Below the pieces are notes generated by a model that was given only the letters and a program-made list of their open reading frames with translations, made no database searches and was not told the origin of the DNA. Of a DNA stretch of 64,000 bases, positions 59,287 through 64,000 are shown piece after piece (position 1 is the first letter of the stretch; every line of letters begins with the position of its first letter). The stretch covers positions 1-64,000 of the forward strand of contig JBBIJF010000019.1 of NCBI GenBank assembly GCA_037446115.1, read 5' to 3'. The stretch comes from JANWXD01 sp037446115. Its GTDB lineage: Bacteria > Acidobacteriota > Terriglobia > Bryobacterales > Bryobacteraceae. A program made the position numbers and the translations under genes.

Positions 59287-60232
59287 GGAGACGGCGACAC
59301 GCTGGTCGCGGCGCGGCTGGATTGCCGGGGCGGGCACTGCCGGGCTGGCCGGGGCCGGAGCACTCCTGTACGCTCTGGCGCCTGGTTTCTGGCGTCACTA
59401 CTTCGGCGAGATGAAGCGGCCCGTGGCGCCTCCCCCGCTGCGGCCCCACCCGGAGCGCTGGTCCGAGCGGGGCCTCCACGCCGCCTGGCTCGGCCACGCC
59501 ACAGTCCTGCTGAAGGTGGACGGGTTCACGATGCTGCTCGATCCGATCTTCAGCCTCCGCGCGGGGATCAACGTCGGGCCGGTCACGCTCGGCATCAAGC
59601 GCCTGGTGCAGCCGGCCCTGCGAATCCGCGAACTCCCGGCGGTTGATCTGATCCTGCTCTCGCACGCGCACATGGATCATATTGACCTGCCCTCGCTACG
59701 CAGGCTCGAGCGGCGCTACACCACGGTGGTGACGGCCTCGAAGACCAGCGACCTGGTGCGCGTGGAGCGCTATCGCTCGGTCCATGAGGTCGGCTGGGGT
59801 GATCGTCTTCGCGTCGGACCGGCCGCGATTCTGGCCTTCGAGGTCAATCACTGGGGCGCGCGCATGCGGACCGATCACTATCGCGGCTACAACGGCTACC
59901 TCATCGAGGTGGGGCGCTATCGCATCATCTTCGGCGGTGACACGGCCATCACCGACTCGTTTGCGCGCCTTCGCGGCTCCCGACCCGTGGACCTGGCCAT
60001 CATGCCGATCGGCACCTATAACCCGTGGATCCGGCGCCACTGCACTCCGGAGCAGGCCTGGAACATGGCCAACGACGCGGGAGCCGAGTTCATCCTCCCG
60101 ATCCACCACCAGACCTTTCCCCTGGGCCGGGAACCGGTGGAGGAACCCATCGAGCGGCTGCATCGTGCGGCGGGCAACCACGCGGACCGCATCGCGCTGC
60201 GCCGCATCGGAGAGGAATTTCATCTCAGCTGA
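59276..60232 (+). CDS. Metallo-beta-lactamase-fold hydrolase of the NAPE-PLD/RomA type with twin-arginine-like leader
   Basis: This 318-residue enzyme uses a TTG start at 59276, supported by GGAGGGAGGA immediately upstream and by the 11-bp overlap with the oxidoreductase gene. The N-terminus RWSRRGWIAGAGTAGLAG resembles a twin-arginine signal, so export or membrane anchoring is likely. The fold is shown by WLGHATVLLKVDGFTMLLDP and the metal site SHAHMDHIDLPSLRRL. Later ligands are in FEVNHWGARM, IIFGGDTAITDSF and ILPIHHQTFPLG. Members hydrolyse phosphodiesters such as N-acyl phosphatidylethanolamine. Its 3' end overlaps the convergent PPTase gene by 13 bp. Confidence 0.86.
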   Translation: MAGEETATRWSRRGWIAGAGTAGLAGAGALLYALAPGFWRHYFGEMKRPVAPPPLRPHPERWSERGLHAAWLGHATVLLKVDGFTMLLDPIFSLRAGINVGPVTLGIKRLVQPALRIRELPAVDLILLSHAHMDHIDLPSLRRLERRYTTVVTASKTSDLVRVERYRSVHEVGWGDRLRVGPAAILAFEVNHWGARMRTDHYRGYNGYLIEVGRYRIIFGGDTAITDSFARLRGSRPVDLAIMPIGTYNPWIRRHCTPEQAWNMANDAGAEFILPIHHQTFPLGREPVEEPIERLHRAAGNHADRIALRRIGEEFHLS

Positions 60233-60882
60233 GTCAGGCGGCGCAGCACGGGCAGCGGCTCGCGGCTCTCCACCACTAGAGCCGCGGCAAAACCCAGCGG
60301 AGCTTCGAGCGCCACCACCCACCAGGCTTCATCCCAATCCACCTCTACATGTAACCGGCCGAAGCGGAGCCCCTCCCCCCTTGCCTTGAGATAGGCTTCC
60401 TTGCGCGTCCAGAGCTGGAAAAACGCCGCAGGGCGAAGCTCCGGAGGCACGCTGTGAAGCGCCTCCTGTTCTGCGGCAGAGAAGTAGCGACGAGCGATCC
60501 GCTCCCAGCGAAAGTCCGGGCGGATGCGCTCGATGTCAATGCCCACCTCGCGGCCCAGGGCGAAGGCATAGAGGGCGACATCCTCTGAATGAGAGATGTT
60601 GAATCGTAGCTCCGTGCCGGCGGCCACCGCCGGCTTTCCGGAGGGCCCGTACCGGAAGCGGATGCCGGCCGGCTCGCATCCCAGGTAGCCGGCTAGTAGT
60701 TCGCGCAGACGGCCTCGCGCCACCGTGAAGCGCCTCGCATGCTCCGCCAAACGATACCGCGCCGCGCGGGACTGCTCTTCCGGCGAGAGAAAGGACTGCC
60801 AGCGCTTGAACTGATCAGGTGCCGCATCGAGGTGCATCTGCCAGATGTGCACCTCACCGGCGGGGAGCGTTAACGCCCTCAC
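60220..60882 (-). CDS. 4'-phosphopantetheinyl transferase (Sfp type)
   Basis: This 220-residue enzyme loads the phosphopantetheine arm of coenzyme A onto carrier proteins of fatty-acid, polyketide or nonribosomal peptide synthesis. Sfp-type motifs are present: FRYGPSGKPAV (P1), RFNISHSEDVALYAF, REVGIDIERIRPD with the magnesium ligands, and FFQLWTRKEAYLKARGEG. The GTG start overlaps the ceramidase stop (GTGA). No carrier-protein or synthase gene occurs in the window, so its partners are encoded elsewhere. Confidence 0.93.
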   Translation of the reverse strand: MRALTLPAGEVHIWQMHLDAAPDQFKRWQSFLSPEEQSRAARYRLAEHARRFTVARGRLRELLAGYLGCEPAGIRFRYGPSGKPAVAAGTELRFNISHSEDVALYAFALGREVGIDIERIRPDFRWERIARRYFSAAEQEALHSVPPELRPAAFFQLWTRKEAYLKARGEGLRFGRLHVEVDWDEAWWVVALEAPLGFAAALVVESREPLPVLRRLTQLR

Positions 60883-62234
60883 CGCCGGGCCGGCCTCCGG
60901 CCGACGCGCTTCAGCACGTCATGGATCCCCGAAAAGACGGTTTCTTCGATCTCCTCGTTAAACGGTCCGGGCTGACCGTAATACAGCATGCTGTCCACCG
61001 CTTCGTAGCCACCCTCTCGGAGCACCCGTAACGACGGGATGTAGCACATGACGTCGTTCGAGTAGCCCGCCACGATCATGTTTTCGCCGGGATATTCCCG
61101 TTTGATGCGCAGAGCGTAATCCACCACCACTTCGCCTCCGAGCGCCACCACCGTCAGCGTGTTGCCGAAGCGGATCGCCTGTACCGGATAGGGGAGCCGG
61201 CGTATGGGACGCCGTTCGTCGTAGGTGGCCAGCATGGCGCGGGCGTGCCGGGCCCGCACGGGGTTGGGATCGCTCAGGCGCTGTTCGAAGGTCTCGCGGG
61301 TGTGCGGTGCGAAGGCCGGCTCCACAATCCGGAACGCAGCGCGCAGGGGTCCGCGCACGGGCTGGAGCCGTCCGGAAAGGACCTTCTCCACTTCCGCCGC
61401 CAGCGTGCGTCCGTGCTGCTCGGCCAGTTCCAGGCTGCTGCGCGGATGGGGATTCTGATCGGCACCGCACAGCATTAAAAACATGGCCGCCGCCCCGGGA
61501 AAGGTCTTCTCCAGTTCGATCTGAGCGAAGCCTGCGTAGTCGCCGCTGATCTGGTAAAACTCGCCCGTCAGGGTCGTATTGTGGCAGGCGTATCCGAACA
61601 CCACCGCCACCAGCTTGCCGGCAGGATCCGTCACGCGCACCACCGGAACGGAGTGGTCCACCGGGCCCTTGGGATTGACCCCGATGCGCATTCCCTTCTC
61701 AGTCGGTTCGCGGCGGTTCACGGCAAAGCGCGCCTCGCCCTGCCCGAAAGCAAGATCCGCAGGCGCCAGGCGCCCTAGGGCCGCGCCAATGACGGAGACG
61801 AGCTTGTCGGTGAGCGTCTGGCCATAGTGCTCGATTTTGCGCCTCTCCTCTTCGGGGAGGTCGAACATGAGGTTGAGGTTGTTCCGGACCACCGGCCCGG
61901 TGTGAGTGTGCGAAGAGTTCAGCAGCAGGCGAGCCCGGTCGATGCCGTACTGTTTCTGAACGCGAGCCGCCACAGCGTCGGAAATTGCGCGTGGCAACCC
62001 GATCAGGTCTGTGGTGACAATCACGACCCGGTTGCCCCGCTGGTCTTCGAGAGCCAGCGCCTTGGCCCACAAGTCGTGAATCACCCCTTCAGAAGGCTTC
62101 TTGCGGCTGGCGTAGCCGGACATCCAGATCGGCCCCTCGGGGGTGATGGGCACGCGCGCGACGCCGGCTTTGAATTCCGCGCCGAAGAGCGTGCCGGTAA
62201 CAAACAGGCTGAGCGCGACAACTATCCTGCACAT
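60879..62234 (-). CDS. Exported neutral/alkaline ceramidase-like protein
   Basis: This 451-residue protein has a signal peptide ending FGAEF and the N-terminal domain of neutral/alkaline non-lysosomal ceramidases. FKAGVARVPITPEGPIWMSG opens the domain. LLLNSSHTHTGPVVRNNL holds the zinc-binding His pair, and FGYACHNTTLTGEFYQISGDYAG is the next conserved block. CGADQNPHPRSS and VALGGEVVVDYALRIK also match. True ceramidases are near 650-750 residues and carry a C-terminal Ig-like domain; this one stops after the catalytic domain, so it may act on another amide lipid. It is translationally coupled to the PPTase gene. Confidence 0.85.
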   Translation of the reverse strand: MCRIVVALSLFVTGTLFGAEFKAGVARVPITPEGPIWMSGYASRKKPSEGVIHDLWAKALALEDQRGNRVVIVTTDLIGLPRAISDAVAARVQKQYGIDRARLLLNSSHTHTGPVVRNNLNLMFDLPEEERRKIEHYGQTLTDKLVSVIGAALGRLAPADLAFGQGEARFAVNRREPTEKGMRIGVNPKGPVDHSVPVVRVTDPAGKLVAVVFGYACHNTTLTGEFYQISGDYAGFAQIELEKTFPGAAAMFLMLCGADQNPHPRSSLELAEQHGRTLAAEVEKVLSGRLQPVRGPLRAAFRIVEPAFAPHTRETFEQRLSDPNPVRARHARAMLATYDERRPIRRLPYPVQAIRFGNTLTVVALGGEVVVDYALRIKREYPGENMIVAGYSNDVMCYIPSLRVLREGGYEAVDSMLYYGQPGPFNEEIEETVFSGIHDVLKRVGRRPARR

Positions 62235-62428
62235 CGGATTCTCATCGAGAGCCTAACACAGCCCGATCCGCACGTTCTGCACCGCAATTGCGACTCCTGC
62301 CGCTGTGCGGGCAGCCCGGAGGAACCGGCGGTACTCGAGCTCTTGGGCGGCCGTGTCTCGATCGCCCGGCGGACCACGGCCGTTTGAGCCGACCAGATGC
62401 CAGGGCGCCCCAAGGCGACGGGCCCAGC

Positions 62429-62457
62429 TTGACTTTCTCTTTTTATTCGCCCACAAT
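62429..62457 (+). promoter_or_regulatory. Promoter of lexA with probable leaderless start
   Basis: -35 TTGACT (62429-62434), a 17-bp spacer and -10 CACAAT (62452-62457) put the transcription start at about 62464-62465, exactly on the ATG at 62465. An in-frame ATG at 62456 lies within the -10 box and would not be transcribed from here. No LexA-type dyad was recognised in this region. Confidence 0.5.
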
Positions 62458-62464
62458 GGAAACG

Positions 62465-63097
62465 ATGGCGCTGACCCGGCGGCAAAAAGAAGTCTTGGAC
62501 TTTATCGTCCGCTTCATCGAGGAAAACGGCTACAGCCCGAGCTACGAAGAGGTGGCCCGCGGGCTGCAATTGTCTTCCCTAGCCACAGTCCACAAACACA
62601 TCCGCGCACTGGAGGCCAAACACTACCTGCGTTGCGGCCATAACCGCAGCCGCTCCCTGGAACTTTCTCCGAAGTTCTTCCAGGAGCAGCGGAAGCTCAA
62701 ACAGGAGACGCTCTCGGCGCTGGAGATCCCGCTGGCCGGGCGCATTGCGGCAGGAGCGCCCGTGGAAGCCGTGGAAGACCGCGAGACGATCAACCTTGCC
62801 GAACTCGTGGATGACCGGGACGTGTTCGCTCTGGAAGTTCGTGGGGACTCGATGATCGAAGACCACATCTGCAGCGGCGACGTCGTACTGGTCGAGCGCA
62901 CATCGCACGTCGAGGACGGGGACATCGTCGTGGCCTTGCTGGAGGGGACCGAAACGACTCTCAAGCGCTTCTATCGTGAACCGGGCGGGATGGCGCGTCT
63001 GCAGCCCGCCAACCCCGAAATGGCGCCTATCCGCGTTCCGCTGGCGAATGTGCAAATCCAGGGCCGCGTGTTAGCTGTCCTGCGGAAGTACCGGTAG
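62465..63097 (+). CDS. lexA: LexA SOS-response repressor
   Basis: This 210-residue repressor of DNA-damage genes starts with a winged helix, ALTRRQKEVLDFIVRFIEE, and a recognition helix in SSLATVHKHIRALEAKHYL. A linker leads to the S24 latent-protease domain. The self-cleavage bond is the Ala-Gly in GRIAAGAPVEA, the nucleophile is the Ser in VRGDSMIEDHICSGD, and the catalytic Lys is in TTLKRFYRE. The promoter favours the start at 62465 over 62456. The operator of acidobacterial LexA is not known to me and could not be identified here. Confidence 0.94.
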   Translation: MALTRRQKEVLDFIVRFIEENGYSPSYEEVARGLQLSSLATVHKHIRALEAKHYLRCGHNRSRSLELSPKFFQEQRKLKQETLSALEIPLAGRIAAGAPVEAVEDRETINLAELVDDRDVFALEVRGDSMIEDHICSGDVVLVERTSHVEDGDIVVALLEGTETTLKRFYREPGGMARLQPANPEMAPIRVPLANVQIQGRVLAVLRKYR

Positions 63098-63150
63098 CCG
63101 GCACTATCGGTCTTTGGGCGGCCCGCCTGGTGAACCACAGTCGCGGACCC

Positions 63151-64000
63151 ATGGCTCCGAAGGATAGCGTGTCCCTTCCTCCGTTCCGCCGTTACCACGA
63201 GACCACCAAGCATACGCCCGAGCGGCTCCGTTCACGCCTGCACGCGCTCGACTGGACCAACGTCCCCGACCCGTTTCGACGCTACGAGGGCGTCCCGCTC
63301 ATCGCGCTTCCGGCGCACCCTCCCTCGCTCGAGGCTCCCGCTTTCGACGTCCTGCGGGGCCGATGTCACGGGGAGGTCTCGAACACGGACGGTGCAGCAC
63401 TCCTTTCACAGATTCTCTGGCACGCGGCAGCCGTCAGCGCCGCCAGGCAAGCACGCCGGACGGCGGAGCGCTATTTCCTCAGGGTGAACCCCTCTTCGGG
63501 TAACCTGCACCCGACCGAATTCCACTTCGCCACGCGCGGACTGGCCGGCTGGAGCGACGGACTTTATCATTACCGTGTCCTGACGCACGAAGCCGAACAG
63601 CGCGCCGCCGGCGACTATGTCGAGGCCTTGATTCGACAGGCGGGCCAAGAGGCGTTCGGAGCCGTTCCCCTCGTCTTCGTGCTGACGACGATCGTGTGGC
63701 GGGAGGCTTGGAAATATCGCGAGCGGGCATACCGTTACTGCCTGCTCGACATGGGGCACGCCTGGCAGGCCTTGGCGCTGGCCGGACGCGCCGCCGGTCT
63801 GGAGGCGAAGGCCTTTGGCCACTTTGCCGACGATGCGGTGGCCGATCTGGTGCGCCTGGAAGACGAATGGCCGTTGCTGCTGGTTTTCCTGGGCGGACCG
63901 GCGATTCCGGCACAACGGGAGGTGGCCGCGTCCCCTGCGTGGTTCGGCGGCGTCCCCAGCGCAATCTCGCCGCGCATCGAGTCCTACCCCGAAATCGAAG
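63151..64000 (+). CDS. SagB/nitroreductase-type oxidoreductase, cut by the window end
   Basis: The visible 283 residues run off the window with no stop. FLRVNPSSGNLHPTEFHF and WKYRERAYRYCLLDMGHAW match the FMN-binding blocks of SagB/ThcOx-type nitroreductases, which in peptide-modification clusters oxidise azolines to azoles. Free-standing long members occur widely and have no known substrate. The ATG at 63151 is chosen; a GTG at 63130 is an alternative. It lies downstream of lexA on the same strand. Whether a cyclodehydratase or a precursor peptide follows cannot be seen. Confidence 0.78.
   Translation, partial: MAPKDSVSLPPFRRYHETTKHTPERLRSRLHALDWTNVPDPFRRYEGVPLIALPAHPPSLEAPAFDVLRGRCHGEVSNTDGAALLSQILWHAAAVSAARQARRTAERYFLRVNPSSGNLHPTEFHFATRGLAGWSDGLYHYRVLTHEAEQRAAGDYVEALIRQAGQEAFGAVPLVFVLTTIVWREAWKYRERAYRYCLLDMGHAWQALALAGRAAGLEAKAFGHFADDAVADLVRLEDEWPLLLVFLGGPAIPAQREVAASPAWFGGVPSAISPRIESYPEIE

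Noticed and set aside
62253..62456. Minus-strand open frame with a GAPWHLVGSNG segment that faintly recalls alkyltransferase-like proteins
   Set aside because: Only one short motif matches, its upstream part is antisense to the lexA promoter, and the rest cannot be aligned. At best it is a decayed C-terminal fragment.

Overview
The window is a GC-rich (roughly 65%), gene-dense bacterial chromosome segment. It most resembles Acidobacteriota of the Solibacter/Bryobacter type. Pointers to this are four very large Oar-like TonB-dependent receptors that start with a carboxypeptidase-regulatory domain, a secreted protein with the acidobacterial type of von Willebrand A domain, a DUF507 protein, and an M2 (ACE-like) peptidase. 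No tRNA, rRNA, insertion sequence, prophage or CRISPR array was seen. Assignment to this group is inferred from gene content only.

Layout: 1-1508 is the end of a histidine operon (hisH tail, hisF, hisA). 1556-5053 is the first receptor. 5386-11290 holds a DUF507 protein, a ribokinase and a two-gene RND efflux system. 11307-21558 is a minus-strand block: two receptors, a secreted VWA protein and an RsbU-like phosphatase. 21741-27797 has a small secreted protein, a clan GH-A glycosidase-like protein and a fourth receptor. 27895-36215 has an RraA-like protein, then a PadR-TolC-RND-MFP-amidohydrolase cassette. 36193-41513 (minus) has a membrane spermidine-synthase-like protein, a metallo-hydrolase and an OPT transporter. 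41727-49562 (minus) runs nadA, moaA, nadE, a beta-propeller protein with a decayed phosphoesterase domain, and a GH57 enzyme. 49653-56184 has an M2 peptidase, an exported methyltransferase coupled to an amino-acid permease, and UvrD coupled to a tiny basic protein. 56328-58638 has a small ORF, an ECF sigma / small membrane protein / CpxP-like triad, rpmE, and a short minus-strand transcription unit. 58639-64000 has a molybdopterin oxidoreductase, a metallo-hydrolase, a phosphopantetheinyl transferase, a ceramidase-like protein, lexA and the start of a SagB-type oxidoreductase.

Many neighbours overlap by ATGA or GTGA, so translational coupling is the rule. Several promoters are close to the sigma-70 consensus. 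At least two (lexA, the M2 peptidase) place the -10 box so near the start codon that the message would be leaderless.

The best candidates for something new are: (1) the receptor at 14860-18150, where a Gly/Pro-rich stretch stands in place of the usual plug, 2 bp from the VWA gene; (2) the minus-strand unit at 58285-58548, which has a consensus promoter, a ribosome-binding site complementary to 19 nt of the 16S 3' end, a 14-codon ORF and a hairpin; (3) the CnrYXH-like sigma triad.
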